Positions 26,261 through 35,663 of a DNA stretch of 64,000 nt are shown piece by piece (the first letter of the stretch is position 1; every line of letters begins with the position of its first letter). Origin of the DNA: Emticicia aquatica (GTDB lineage Bacteria > Bacteroidota > Bacteroidia > Cytophagales > Spirosomataceae); the NCBI RefSeq assembly GCF_923079645.1, contig NZ_CAKLPY010000001.1, forward strand, positions 1,116,001-1,180,000, read 5' to 3'. A program made the translations under genes and the position numbers. The notes below the pieces were generated by a model that was not told the origin of the DNA, did not search any database, and was given only the letters and a program-made list of their open reading frames with translations.

Positions 26261-26596
26261 TTATTCAGCAAAGGTTAAATTTTCTGGAATAGGATAAGTA
26301 ATTAGTTTAGAAAAATCGACCTTCCAAAAATCTAAATCCAATAATTGATTATTAGAGTCTTGGGTAAGTGTAATTACCACTGGTGTTCCATCCGAATCTA
26401 TGTAATTGGCTTGAATCAAATCTCCCAAATAAGGAGAAATGTCAGGATTTCCCATGCTTATGCTTCCCATTTTTCCACCTTCATATTCTTCTACATCTTC
26501 ATTGATTGGATATTCTTCAATTTTTAATCCAAGTTTTTCTAAGAGAAAAATGATTAAGTTCACTTCCTTTTCTTTAATTTTTCGTCGATGTTCCAT
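26261..26596 (-). CDS. Small acidic protein of unknown function
   Basis: 111 residues, no signal peptide or membrane helix. The sequence is acidic (EDVEEYEGGKMGS) and ends in a beta-rich half (TPVVITLTQDSNNQLLDLDF / WKVDFSKLITYPIPEN). The shape resembles small cytoplasmic immunity-like proteins (DUF6984-like), but I cannot confirm a family. It precedes the serine hydrolase gene by 7 bases. Confidence 0.6.
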   Translation of the reverse strand: MEHRRKIKEKEVNLIIFLLEKLGLKIEEYPINEDVEEYEGGKMGSISMGNPDISPYLGDLIQANYIDSDGTPVVITLTQDSNNQLLDLDFWKVDFSKLITYPIPENLTFAE

Positions 26597-26641
26597 TTAT
26601 TTTTTAATTCTGAAATTAGTAAAATGGTATTTGAATGAAAT

Positions 26642-26674
26642 AAAAAGAGCAGATATTCAATTGAATACCTGCTC
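26642..26674 (-). terminator. Terminator after the LolA-like gene
   Basis: Palindromic stem GAGCAGATATTCAA / TTGAATACCTGCTC with one mismatch. On the minus strand it is followed by a T-run, 16 bases after the stop at 26690. Confidence 0.7.
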
Positions 26675-26689
26675 CTGTCATTAAAAATG

Positions 26690-27409
26690 TTATTCTTTGA
26701 TAACAAATTCTGAATCTTTTAACCCTTTATTTACTTTTATTGATTGAACATCCGAAACAATTTCGCCCATTTGTCCACCACTTCTTTTTGTTTGAGAAGG
26801 GAACATTACTTCAACTCCTTTGAATTTTTTGTAGTTCAGATACGAAACCGTATTTTCAAATTTTCCTCTTGGAGTTTCGGCAACTGAAAAAGTTTTAACT
26901 TTTAATCCTGATTCAACATCGTAAAAATCATTCCATTTTTTGCCATCACTAGTGGATAGCTCTAATTTATAAGCATCTTTTTCGCCAACTTTTTCTATTC
27001 CAATCACCGTTTTTATGATTCCCATTTTATCATACAATAATTCTGAAAATGGATTGCTTCTCATGGCTGTCATTTGAGCATCTTTTCCTTCAAGCGGAGG
27101 TCGATTACCTCCCATGAAACCACCATTTTTCAATTTGTTTCCATCATAAATTGCCCCCATCACTTCATTACCATTCATATAAACCGACATTGAATAGCGG
27201 TCAGGAAATTTGAATTTAATTTCGGTTTCTGATGTGCCACGCTGGGTTTCACTTGTGCTGTTGATTGTTAAATCTTGAATTTTTGCAATGGCATCTTTGC
27301 CACCTATAGCAGTCAAATATTTATCAATGATAGCATCGGCAGATGGAGTGTTTTGTGCAAATGCTCCAAGTGTGAGCATTGAAAAAATTGTAACAAATAT
27401 TTTTTTCAT
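26690..27409 (-). CDS. Outer-membrane lipoprotein-sorting-like (LolA-fold) secreted protein
   Basis: 239 residues with signal peptide MKKIFVTIFSMLTLGAFAQ. The mature part is the LolA/LppX-like fold common in Bacteroidota: ADAIIDKYLTAIGGKDAIAK, then beta strands (DLTINSTSETQ, EIKFKFPDRYSMSVYMNG) and DFYDVESGLKVKTFSVAETP. Such proteins often bind a lipid or lipoprotein, but many are annotated only by fold. A TAnnTTTG-like element on the minus strand (27457-27464) may be its promoter. Confidence 0.72.
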   Translation of the reverse strand: MKKIFVTIFSMLTLGAFAQNTPSADAIIDKYLTAIGGKDAIAKIQDLTINSTSETQRGTSETEIKFKFPDRYSMSVYMNGNEVMGAIYDGNKLKNGGFMGGNRPPLEGKDAQMTAMRSNPFSELLYDKMGIIKTVIGIEKVGEKDAYKLELSTSDGKKWNDFYDVESGLKVKTFSVAETPRGKFENTVSYLNYKKFKGVEVMFPSQTKRSGGQMGEIVSDVQSIKVNKGLKDSEFVIKE

Positions 27410-27527
27410 TGTTTTGTGAGTTTAAATGTATTTAAGGTTTAGACAAACAATTAACCCAAAAGTAAAGTTTTTATTCTATTGTTTCTATAAAATATTGATG
27501 AAGTTAATAAATACGAGATAAATAATG

Positions 27528-28838
27528 ATGAAAGAAAAAATTGCAATTTTCTGGTACCGCCGAGACCTAAGACTAGATGATAATGCAGGGCTTTATCATG
27601 CACTCAAAAGTGGTTATAAAGTTTTACCTATTTTTATTTTTGATACTAATATTTTGGATATGCTTGAAAATAAAAAAGACCAAAGAGTCGAATTTATTCA
27701 TCAAGCATTGGATGACATTCAAACAAAGTTAGTTGCTTTTGGGAGTTCTTTATTTGTGAAATATGGAAATCCGACAGATATTTGGCAAAAAATATTTTCA
27801 GAGTTTGATATTGCAGAAGTTTATACAAATCATGATTATGAAAAATATGCAATCGAGCGTGACCAAGCGATAGGAGCGATGCTCAATGCTAAAGGTATAG
27901 CTTTTTATACTTTTAAAGACCAAGTTATTTTTGAAAAGAAAGAAATTCTAAGCGGTGCAGGTACGCCTTACACAGTTTTTACACCATACAGTAGAAAGTG
28001 GAAAGAAACATTGAACGATTTTTATTTAAAATCATATCCAAACGAAGCTTATTTTCATAACTTTATCAAAACCAATCCTTATCCATTACCTGCTTTGGAA
28101 GATATTGGATTTGAATTGACTGGATTTCAGTTTCCTAAAAAAGATATTAGCGAACAACTGATTCATAATTATGATGAAGTACGAGATTTTCCTTCAATTT
28201 TAGGGACAAGCCGTTTAAGTGTTCATCTTCGTTTTGGAACTATTAGTGTCAGAAAATTAGCACAAGTAGGAGTTAAGCTAAATGAAAAGTGGTTGAATGA
28301 ATTAATTTGGAGAGATTTTTATATGAATATTCTTTTTCATTTTCCACACATTAGTGAAGGTAAATCTTTCAGAAAAGAATATGATAATATTATTTGGCGA
28401 AATAATGAGATTGAATTTGGAAAATGGTGTGAAGGAAAAACAGGTTATCCTATTGTTGATGCTGGAATGCGAGAACTTAATGCAACAGGCTTTATGCACA
28501 ATCGAGTTAGAATGATTACTGCTAGTTTTCTTATCAAACATTTGCTAATTGATTGGAGATGGGGAGAAGCCTATTTTGCAGAAAAATTAATTGACTTTGA
28601 TTTTTCTGCAAATAATGGTGGTTGGCAGTGGGCATCAAGTAGTGGCTGTGATGCAGCACCCTATTTCCGAATATTTAATCCAACTGCACAAACTCAGAAA
28701 TTTGACCCTGAACTTAAATATATAAAAAAATGGATTCCAGAACTTAATAGCTTTGATTATCCAAAACCAATTGTTGACCATGCTTTTGCTCGTGAAAGAG
28801 TTTTGAATGCTTATAAAAAAGCTTTGGAAAAAAAGTGA
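27528..28838 (+). CDS. phr: Deoxyribodipyrimidine photo-lyase (class I CPD photolyase)
   Basis: 436 residues from the second ATG (MKEKIAIFWYRRDLRLDDNA). The N-terminal antenna-binding Rossmann domain is followed by the FAD domain: GTSRLSVHLRFGTISVRKLA, WRDFYMNILFHFP, GYPIVDAGMRELNATGFMHN and NNGGWQWASSSGCDAAPYFR. The Asn in ANNGGWQW and the Glu/Met context fit CPD photolyases. It uses light and reduced FAD to split thymine dimers. Adjacent to a recombination-repair nuclease gene, though that gene has its own promoter. Confidence 0.95.
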   Translation: MKEKIAIFWYRRDLRLDDNAGLYHALKSGYKVLPIFIFDTNILDMLENKKDQRVEFIHQALDDIQTKLVAFGSSLFVKYGNPTDIWQKIFSEFDIAEVYTNHDYEKYAIERDQAIGAMLNAKGIAFYTFKDQVIFEKKEILSGAGTPYTVFTPYSRKWKETLNDFYLKSYPNEAYFHNFIKTNPYPLPALEDIGFELTGFQFPKKDISEQLIHNYDEVRDFPSILGTSRLSVHLRFGTISVRKLAQVGVKLNEKWLNELIWRDFYMNILFHFPHISEGKSFRKEYDNIIWRNNEIEFGKWCEGKTGYPIVDAGMRELNATGFMHNRVRMITASFLIKHLLIDWRWGEAYFAEKLIDFDFSANNGGWQWASSSGCDAAPYFRIFNPTAQTQKFDPELKYIKKWIPELNSFDYPKPIVDHAFARERVLNAYKKALEKK

Positions 28839-28880
28839 AAATCAAAAAGTACCGTAAAATAGTTAAACTATTGGTACAAC

Positions 28881-28911
28881 TTGGTACTTCAGTGGATAGT
28901 GTGTATTTTTG
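28881..28911 (+). promoter_or_regulatory. Promoter of the AddB-like gene, with an inverted repeat across it
   Basis: TTG (28881-28883), 20-base spacer, TATTTTTG (28904-28911). A 13-bp inverted repeat (TTCAGTGGATAGT at 28888-28900 and ACTGTCCACTGAA at 28935-28947) has its left arm inside the spacer and its right arm just before the ATG at 28951. Confidence 0.65.
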
Positions 28912-28950
28912 AAGAAGAACTCAATTTTCTGAAAACTGTCCACTGAAAAA

Positions 28951-31905
28951 ATGTCTTTTCTCAACAAATCTGCTAGATATATTTTTGATAAACATCAAGA
29001 CAGTGATTCTAAATCAACACAACTCAAAAATATTTGTGTGGTTTTACCAAGCCGTCGGGCGGTTTTCTATTTTAAACAATATTTGGCCAAATTTTCAGAG
29101 GTACCGTTTATTGCTCCTGAGGTCCTTGCAATTGATGATTTTGTGATGCGAATGTCTGGCGTAAATCAAATAGATGCCGTAAGCTTATTGTTTGAATTAT
29201 ATGAAATCTTCAAGAAATATGACCCCGAAGTAAAATTTGATAGATTTATCTCTTGGGCTCCAACGCTTCTCCGTGACTTTGATACCATTGACCAATATTT
29301 AGTTGAAAATCCAAAATCAATTTTTGAGTATATGAGTGAGGCAAAAGCACTTGCTCGCTGGAATTTAGAACTTTTGGACTCAGGAAAACCAGAACTTGAA
29401 ATAACACAATCGACTGATAAATACTTTAAGTTATTTGAAAATATTTATCATGTGTACGAAGACCTGCATAAATCCCTAAATGAGAAAGGTTTATCATATC
29501 GCGGAATGGCCTATCGACATTTAGCAGAATCAATAAAAACATTTTTGGTTGAAAATGATTCAGAAACAATAATCTTTGAAAAGTTCTATTTTGTTGGATT
29601 CAATGCGTTGAGTGCAGCTGAAGAAAAAATTATTGAAACGCTTGTAAAAACTAATCGTGCAGAAACGCTTTGGGATGCTGATTCTTATTTTATGAGTCAG
29701 AAGTTTAACCATAAAGCAGGTGTACTTTTGCGAGAATATAAAAATAGTGGTAGGTTTGGAAAATGGAACCGGCAGACTAATGATTTACTGACAGGTGAAA
29801 AAAAGATGCGAATCATTGGGGTAGAGAATGCAACCTTACAAGCTAAAATTGCGGGACATATTTATGGTGAGGCAGTTACTATAAATCCTGATATTCAAAC
29901 CGTCATTGTGTTGGCTGATGAAAATTTGTTACAACCAGTCATGTATTCTCTTGATGAACACATCAGTGATTTTAATATCACAATGGGGCTTTCATTGAAA
30001 GGGTCAATGCTTTTTACCTTGATTGATGCCATTTTTGAGTTGCAGCAGAATATTGCAGAGTTCAAAACTAAAGATGGCGGAACTTTCAAAATGCCTAAAT
30101 TTAGTCATCGTCATATCTTCAAAGTTTTGAATCATCCCTTTATTAGGAGATATGAACAAATCAAATATCCAACAATTGTTGAAGAAGGTAAAGAAAGTAA
30201 TCGAACGATTTTTAGAAAAACCTTACAAGAAATTTTAAGAAGAAATACAGTTTATTTAAGTCAAGATGAAATGTTAGAGCTTGGCGAAAATGAACCAATC
30301 TTCAGAATATTATTTTCTCGTTGGGGCGATAACACTCAAAAAGCACTATTATCCTTTTATGATTTGATTGATGAATTGCGGAATATTTATCGAGAATCGA
30401 ATGATGCAATTGAGACAGAATACTTGTATTTGTTTTTAACGATTTTACACCGTCTTGAAAAAATACTATTTCAGAATAAAGAACTTAACCTCAAAAGTTT
30501 CAAACATTTTCTGTATGAATTGATAAAACAGGAGAGGATTCCTTTTAGTGGAGAACCGATTTCAAATCTGCAAATTATGGGAATGCTTGAAACTCGTTGC
30601 CTAGATTTTGAACGAGTAATTATATTATCTGTTAATGAGGGAATTTTACCTTCTGGAAAACATGTAAATTCCCTAATTCCATTTGATGCTTGTATCGAAT
30701 ACAATTTGCCTGTTCATTCTGACCAAGATGCAGTAATGTCGTATCATTTTTTTAGACTTTTGCAGCGTGCTAAAGAAATTGATATCTTGTATGTTATTCC
30801 GAATGGAGAAGGTGTTAGCGGTGGCGGAAGTGAAAAAAGTCGTTTTATTCTACAAATTGAGAATGAACTAATCAAAGAAAATAAAAACATAAAATTATCA
30901 TATCCTAAAATAGAATTTACAAAAGATAATGATAGTGAACAAATCAGCAAAATTGAGATTTTTAAAACAGATGATATTTTATTAAATATTAGTAAGTTAA
31001 TTGCTGAAAAAGGTATTTATCCGACATCTCTAAGTACATATCTTAAATGTTCATTGCAATTCTATTTTGATAAAGTTGCAAAAATCTCTAAAAGAGAAGA
31101 GATTGATGAAAATTTCGGAGCCGATATTTTTGGAACATGGATTCATAATACGCTTGAAAAAATTGATAAAGATTTTGGGCCGATTATTACTAAAGAAACT
31201 ATTGATACAATAATTTCTGAATTAGAGCAACATCTTGATGATGTTTACCTTGAAAATTTTGGTGGTTTTGTTGTAGAATCAGGAATGAACTATTTACTCA
31301 AACAAGTCGCAGAACAATTGTTGATAGATTTTTTTGAGAATCAAAAGGAAACACAAAGCTTTCCAATGGAGGTTTTAGAAGCGGAACAATTAATATCTGT
31401 TAGTTTTGAGAAAACTATTTTAGGTAAAATACAAAAAATAAAAATTGCAGGTCGGATTGATAGGATTGAAAGAGAAGGGCAAACACTTAAAGTAATTGAT
31501 TATAAAACTGGAAAGGTAATTGGAAAAGATTTGGAAAAATCGAAAGACCAGACTTTAGAAGAGTCGTTGCTAGATCCTAGTAAAGAAAAACTTAGACAGC
31601 TATGGTTGTATCAGTATCTTATGCTTAAATCAATGACCGATACGAATGGCCTTTTTTTGAGAGGTGAAAAATTAGAAAATCATGAAGTAAAAGCTAAAAT
31701 TTATTCATTCCGCAATTTAAAAGAAAAATTAGAAGTAAATTTGAACTTTGAAGAAAATTCAAATATTTTTGGTTTCATTGATAAATCTGAAGAAATTCTG
31801 ACTAATACAGTTTCTGAAATGTTGAATCCTGAAGTGCCATTTACACAATCTTCTGATTTGAAAATCTGTGAATGGTGTGATTTCAAAGGTATTTGTGGTA
31901 GATAA
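28951..31905 (+). CDS. AddB-like PD-(D/E)XK nuclease with iron-sulfur cluster
   Basis: 984 residues. The N-terminal half is the inactivated helicase-like part of AddB (start VVLPSRRAVFYFKQYLAKF). The C-terminal nuclease core has GTWIHNTLEKID, RIDRIEREGQTLKVIDYKTG (Asp ... DYK catalytic residues) and downstream Gln/Tyr QLWLYQYLML. Four cysteines for a 4Fe-4S staple are present: one in YLKCSLQFYF and three in CEWCDFKGICGR at the very end. In AddAB it resects double-strand breaks together with the AddA helicase-nuclease, which is not in this window. Confidence 0.88.
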   Translation: MSFLNKSARYIFDKHQDSDSKSTQLKNICVVLPSRRAVFYFKQYLAKFSEVPFIAPEVLAIDDFVMRMSGVNQIDAVSLLFELYEIFKKYDPEVKFDRFISWAPTLLRDFDTIDQYLVENPKSIFEYMSEAKALARWNLELLDSGKPELEITQSTDKYFKLFENIYHVYEDLHKSLNEKGLSYRGMAYRHLAESIKTFLVENDSETIIFEKFYFVGFNALSAAEEKIIETLVKTNRAETLWDADSYFMSQKFNHKAGVLLREYKNSGRFGKWNRQTNDLLTGEKKMRIIGVENATLQAKIAGHIYGEAVTINPDIQTVIVLADENLLQPVMYSLDEHISDFNITMGLSLKGSMLFTLIDAIFELQQNIAEFKTKDGGTFKMPKFSHRHIFKVLNHPFIRRYEQIKYPTIVEEGKESNRTIFRKTLQEILRRNTVYLSQDEMLELGENEPIFRILFSRWGDNTQKALLSFYDLIDELRNIYRESNDAIETEYLYLFLTILHRLEKILFQNKELNLKSFKHFLYELIKQERIPFSGEPISNLQIMGMLETRCLDFERVIILSVNEGILPSGKHVNSLIPFDACIEYNLPVHSDQDAVMSYHFFRLLQRAKEIDILYVIPNGEGVSGGGSEKSRFILQIENELIKENKNIKLSYPKIEFTKDNDSEQISKIEIFKTDDILLNISKLIAEKGIYPTSLSTYLKCSLQFYFDKVAKISKREEIDENFGADIFGTWIHNTLEKIDKDFGPIITKETIDTIISELEQHLDDVYLENFGGFVVESGMNYLLKQVAEQLLIDFFENQKETQSFPMEVLEAEQLISVSFEKTILGKIQKIKIAGRIDRIEREGQTLKVIDYKTGKVIGKDLEKSKDQTLEESLLDPSKEKLRQLWLYQYLMLKSMTDTNGLFLRGEKLENHEVKAKIYSFRNLKEKLEVNLNFEENSNIFGFIDKSEEILTNTVSEMLNPEVPFTQSSDLKICEWCDFKGICGR

Positions 31906-31931
31906 AAATTTAATTTAAAAACTATTTTGCT

Positions 31932-33023
31932 TTGAGTAATATCCCATTTCTTAATCTTAAGTTGATAAACCAACCTTATGAAAAATCAATTAATGAAGCT
32001 ATTAAAAAAAGTGTGGCTTCTGGTTGGTTTGTATTGGGGGCGGAAGTGAAAAAATTTGAAACTTCTTTTGCAAAATACTGCGAAACAAAACACTGTATTG
32101 GTGTTGCCAATGGCCTCGATGCTTTAGTGCTGCTACTAAAAGCGTCTGACTTTCCGGCAGATTCAGAAATTATCGTGCCATCAAATACTTACATTGCAAG
32201 TATCTTAGCAATTTCTTTAGCTGGATTAAAACCGATTTTAGTTGAACCCAATGAAGATACTTTTCTGATTGACCCAAATAAAATTGAAGAAAAAATTTCA
32301 AAAAAAACCAAGGCAATCTTAGTTGTTCATCTATATGGGAAGTGTTGCGAAATGGAGTCAATTTCAAAGATTGCTCAGAAATATGATTTGAAAATATTTG
32401 AAGATGCTGCACAATCACATGGAGCATTTTATCGGGGTCGCAAAGCAGGAAATTTATCTGATGGTGCTGGCTTTAGTTTTTATCCTACAAAAAATCTAGG
32501 AGCAATGGGTGATGCTGGTGCAATTACGACCAATGATGATATACTGGCGGAAAAAATCAAATCATTACGAAATTATGGTTCTGGAGAAAAGTATATTTTC
32601 GACTATCAAGGATTGAATAGTCGATTGGATGAATTACAAGCTGCAATATTAAATGTGAAAATTCTAAATCTTGATATTGAAAATAAATTTCGCCAAAGAA
32701 TCGCAAAAAGGTTTTTATCCGAAATAACAAACAAAAAAATAGTGCTACCAACTAATCAAACAGTTGAAGAAGATGCTTGGCATTTATTTGTTGTTAGGGT
32801 TAGTAATCGTGAGGAGTTTAGACAATATTTATCAAGTAACGGAATAGGAACAGATGTTCATTATCCAATTCCTCCTCATAAACAGCAAGCTTATAGAGAA
32901 TGGAATAATCGGTCATTTCCCATCTCAGAAAAAATTCATAATGAAGTTGTGAGTATCCCTTTAAATATCGCTTTGACTGATTTTCAAGTTGACTACATAA
33001 TTGAAAAAATCAATTTGTATTAA
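31932..33023 (+). CDS. DegT/DnrJ/EryC1-family sugar aminotransferase (FdtB/QdtB-like)
   Basis: 363 residues. The start is a TTG at 31932 ([18 protein letters not shown] follows); there is no ATG nearby that would keep the conserved N-terminus. PLP signatures: the lysine in [20 protein letters not shown] and [10 protein letters not shown] with the Asp. The ending [19 protein letters not shown] is the substrate region of dTDP-3-keto-6-deoxyhexose aminotransferases. It is followed by a GT2 and a methyltransferase, so it likely makes an amino-sugar for surface polysaccharide or LPS. It begins 26 bases after the AddB-like gene. Confidence 0.9.
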   Translation: MSNIPFLNLKLINQPYEKSINEAIKKSVASGWFVLGAEVKKFETSFAKYCETKHCIGVANGLDALVLLLKASDFPADSEIIVPSNTYIASILAISLAGLKPILVEPNEDTFLIDPNKIEEKISKKTKAILVVHLYGKCCEMESISKIAQKYDLKIFEDAAQSHGAFYRGRKAGNLSDGAGFSFYPTKNLGAMGDAGAITTNDDILAEKIKSLRNYGSGEKYIFDYQGLNSRLDELQAAILNVKILNLDIENKFRQRIAKRFLSEITNKKIVLPTNQTVEEDAWHLFVVRVSNREEFRQYLSSNGIGTDVHYPIPPHKQQAYREWNNRSFPISEKIHNEVVSIPLNIALTDFQVDYIIEKINLY

Positions 33024-33051
33024 ACTCACTTAATTTTACTTATTATTATCA

Positions 33052-33942
33052 ATGGATTCATCAAAATTACTTTCGGTTGTAATACCAGTTTATAAAGGAG
33101 CCAAAACGATAGCAAAATTGGTTGAAAATTTAGAGTTAGAGTTGAGTGATTATGATTTTGAAATCGTTTTGGTAAATGATGGAAGTCCTGATGATTCTGA
33201 AAAAGCTTGTCTTGAAATTGCTAAAAGAAGTACTAAAGTGAAATTTTATTCTCTCAGAAAAAATTTTGGCGAGTTCAATGCAGTAATGTGCGGATTGAAT
33301 CATACAGAAGGTGCTTTTGTAGTAATTATTGATGATGATTTTCAGAACCCTCCTTCAGAAATTTTAAAATTGTTAGAAAAATCTCAAGAGAAAAATTATG
33401 ATGTTGTTTACAGTTATTATGTTAAGAAGAAACATTCAATTTTTAGGAACTTTGGAAGTTGGCTCGTAAATCGATTAACAACATCACTTTTACAAAAACC
33501 GGCTGATTTATATTTATCAAGTTTCAAATTAATAAAACAAGAAGTTGTTAAAGAGATAATTAAGTACAAAGGGCCATATCCATATATTGACGCATTGATT
33601 TTTAGAGTGACCAATAATATTGGGAAGACACAAGTTCAGCATAGTGAACGCATGGAAGGAGAATCTAATTATACATTAAAAAGGTTAATAACCCTTTTTA
33701 TGACAATCCTATTTGGATATTCTCTTTTGCCAGTAAGAATAATTTTAACACTAGGGATTACACTTGTATTGTTATCAATATTATTACTTTTTCTTTATAT
33801 GTTTAATTTTATTCCTGATTGGAGATTATCGATGTTTATATTTTTTGGTGGAATTCAACTCACATCATTAGGAGTTATTGGCGAATATATTTCAAAATCA
33901 TTTCTTTCTCAAAATCAAACGCCACAGTATGTTGAAAAATGA
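33052..33942 (+). CDS. GtrB-like family 2 glycosyltransferase with two C-terminal membrane helices
   Basis: 296 residues. The GT-A domain has SVVIPVYKGAKTIAKLVENL, VNDGSPDDSEKA and the DDDFQNPP motif (DxD). Two membrane helices follow at about 222-250 and 258-282. The layout matches polyprenyl-phosphate hexosyltransferases such as GtrB/DPMS, which load a sugar onto undecaprenyl phosphate on the inner face of the membrane. Expected partner of the upstream sugar aminotransferase. Confidence 0.9.
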   Translation: MDSSKLLSVVIPVYKGAKTIAKLVENLELELSDYDFEIVLVNDGSPDDSEKACLEIAKRSTKVKFYSLRKNFGEFNAVMCGLNHTEGAFVVIIDDDFQNPPSEILKLLEKSQEKNYDVVYSYYVKKKHSIFRNFGSWLVNRLTTSLLQKPADLYLSSFKLIKQEVVKEIIKYKGPYPYIDALIFRVTNNIGKTQVQHSERMEGESNYTLKRLITLFMTILFGYSLLPVRIILTLGITLVLLSILLLFLYMFNFIPDWRLSMFIFFGGIQLTSLGVIGEYISKSFLSQNQTPQYVEK

Positions 33943-33972
33943 TTTTATCATTGATTTATTTTACTTTCAGAT

Positions 33973-34770
33973 ATGCTGATTAATTACGAGGAATACCGAA
34001 TGATGTATGAAGCCGAAGAAAAACTTTGGTGGTATAAGATTTTACACGAAAAAGTATTAACAGAAATTCAAAAGAAATTTGGAGAAGATACTCAAATAAG
34101 TGTCCTCGATGCTGGTTGTGGTACAGGAGGATTAATGAGTTTTCTAATAAAAAATGGGTATCATAATATTCAAGGTTTTGATTATTCAGAAGATGCCGTT
34201 AAGTTTTGTAAAGAAAGAAACCTAAATGTTCAACAAATTGATATAACAGATTTTGATTCTGTTTTTGAGAATGAAACTTTTGATGTAATCATTAATGATG
34301 ATGTAGTTTATCAATTTGAAAATTCAACGATTGAAACTATCTTTTTAACTTTTGAAAGTTTATTAAAACTAGATGGTATTTTGATAAGTAATAATAATGC
34401 GTTTAATGTTTTTTTTGGAACACATGATATTGCTGTAGGAGGTAAGCAACGATTTTCTTTATCTGATTTTAAGGAAATATTCAAACCACTCTCATTAAAA
34501 ATTGTTTATTATTCATACTGGAGCTGGATGCTGTCGCCGTTGATTTTACTAGTTAGATTACTTCAACGATTTCAATTAAAATTTAAGTTAATTGATTTGG
34601 CAAAGATAAAATCCGATGTTGTTGTTCCGAATCCAATTGTGAATCAGTTTTTTTATAAGCTAGTAAAGGTTGAAGAGAGGATATTAAATAAAGGTTTTTT
34701 TGGTAGTTCACTTTTTATGGTTATGCAAAAGAATAAATCAATTAAATTACCTTTTAAAGTTTTACAATAA
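33973..34770 (+). CDS. Class I SAM-dependent methyltransferase
   Basis: 265 residues. Motif I is VLDAGCGTGGLMSFLIKNGY, with the acidic residue of strand 2 in GFDYSEDAVKFCKERN and FDVIINDDVVYQFENST as the post-I region. The N-terminal YRMMYEAEEKLWWYKILHEK is found in methyltransferases from polysaccharide clusters. It lies 30 bases after the GT2 gene and closes the three-gene group, so it may methylate the sugar or its carrier intermediate. Target unproven. Confidence 0.85.
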   Translation: MLINYEEYRMMYEAEEKLWWYKILHEKVLTEIQKKFGEDTQISVLDAGCGTGGLMSFLIKNGYHNIQGFDYSEDAVKFCKERNLNVQQIDITDFDSVFENETFDVIINDDVVYQFENSTIETIFLTFESLLKLDGILISNNNAFNVFFGTHDIAVGGKQRFSLSDFKEIFKPLSLKIVYYSYWSWMLSPLILLVRLLQRFQLKFKLIDLAKIKSDVVVPNPIVNQFFYKLVKVEERILNKGFFGSSLFMVMQKNKSIKLPFKVLQ

Positions 34771-34913
34771 AATAGCATTTGTTAAAATGTCTCTCTTTTA
34801 AATGTAATTTTTTGCTTAAAATATTTTTATTTAGACAACTCATTGATAATGAAATAGTTACATTTAATGCCCTTTTTCATTGAAAAAAAAGTCAAAAATA
34901 TTTCTATTTACTA

Positions 34914-34944
34914 TTGACAAAAAGAATTTTTACCCGTATCTTTG
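34914..34944 (+). promoter_or_regulatory. Promoter of tRNA-Ser
   Basis: TTG (34914-34916), 20-base spacer, TATCTTTG (34937-34944), an exact Bacteroidota -33/-7 match. The tRNA begins 28 bases further on. Confidence 0.82.
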
Positions 34945-34971
34945 TATCCTCAATCAGGCAGAGACCAACAC

Positions 34972-35056
34972 AGAGAGATGGCAGAGTGGTCGAATGCGGC
35001 GGTCTTGAAAACCGTTGACTGTTACAGGTCCGGGGGTTCGAATCCCTCTCTCTCTG
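34972..35056 (+). tRNA. tRNA-Ser (anticodon UGA)
   Basis: A class II tRNA with a 7-bp acceptor stem AGAGAGA / TCTCTCT, discriminator G73, the anticodon loop CTTGAAA (anticodon TGA), a long variable arm (GACTGTTACAGGTC) and a T arm GGGGG-TTCGAAT-CCCTC with one G-U pair. CCA is not encoded. It reads UCA and related serine codons. Its own promoter lies upstream and a terminator immediately after. Confidence 0.95.
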
Positions 35057-35060
35057 CATT

Positions 35061-35090
35061 AAAGCCGAATCGAAAGATTCGGCTTTTTTT
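35061..35090 (+). terminator. Terminator of the tRNA-Ser transcript
   Basis: Stem AAAGCCGAATC / GATTCGGCTTT with a GAAA tetraloop and seven T, five bases after the tRNA. Confidence 0.92.
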
Positions 35091-35131
35091 GTATATTTAC
35101 CTATATATCCTTACTTTACTCTTCATCTCTC

Positions 35132-35365
35132 ATGTGGCAAGAACAAAATGACAAACTTACTAAAACATTTAAGTTTAAAGACTTCTCAGAAGCATTCGCA
35201 TTTATGACTCGTGTTGCAATGTTAGCAGAGCAGCATGCACATCATCCTAACTGGTCAAATGTTTGGAATACAGTTAATATTGAATTGACGACACATGAAA
35301 TAGGAAATAAAATTTCTATTAAAGACAGAAATTTGGCTCTCGCAATAGATAAATTAATAAGTTAA
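35132..35365 (+). CDS. phhB: Pterin-4a-carbinolamine dehydratase
   Basis: 77 residues, the short form of the family. The active-site motif is QHAHHPNWSNVWNTVNIELT, with the catalytic His pair and Trp, followed by THEIGNKISIKDRNLA. It dehydrates the carbinolamine formed by aromatic amino acid hydroxylases and also acts as a dimerisation cofactor (DCoH) in animals. No phenylalanine hydroxylase gene is in the window. Confidence 0.9.
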   Translation: MWQEQNDKLTKTFKFKDFSEAFAFMTRVAMLAEQHAHHPNWSNVWNTVNIELTTHEIGNKISIKDRNLALAIDKLIS

Positions 35366-35663
35366 TGTTGATCAAAATTTGTTATCCACTGTTGTATATA
35401 ACATGTTGATAATCAGTAAGTTATGATTTTAATTGGTTTTTATTTAGGCTTTAAATGCCTAATTTAAGGATTATTTTATACGAAAATGCTATAAAATGCT
35501 ATGAAAATCTAATTATAAAACGCCTGAGAATTGAATATTTGCCATCTTCCTTATACTTGGGTCAATATATTTAATTCTCAAGTACTCAAAAGTAGGATAA
35601 TCGTATAAAAAAAAACTATAATAGTTGATTTCAAATTGTTTATTTTGCCAATATTTTCATTTT
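35366..35663. other. Intergenic region with a long inverted repeat (298 bp)
   Basis: TGAGAATTGAATAT (35525-35538) is repeated inverted as ATATTTAATTCTCA (35566-35579) with one mismatch and a spacer of about 27 bases. CCTGAGAATTGAATA from its left arm recurs at 56419-56433. A TTATCCACT nonamer (one off a DnaA box) occurs near 35382. No ORF or RNA family is recognised. Confidence 0.45.

Noticed and set aside
34942-35151. Plus-strand ORF of 69 codons across the tRNA-Ser region
   Set aside because: It is produced by the tRNA and its terminator; the strong tRNA fold and promoter explain the sequence.
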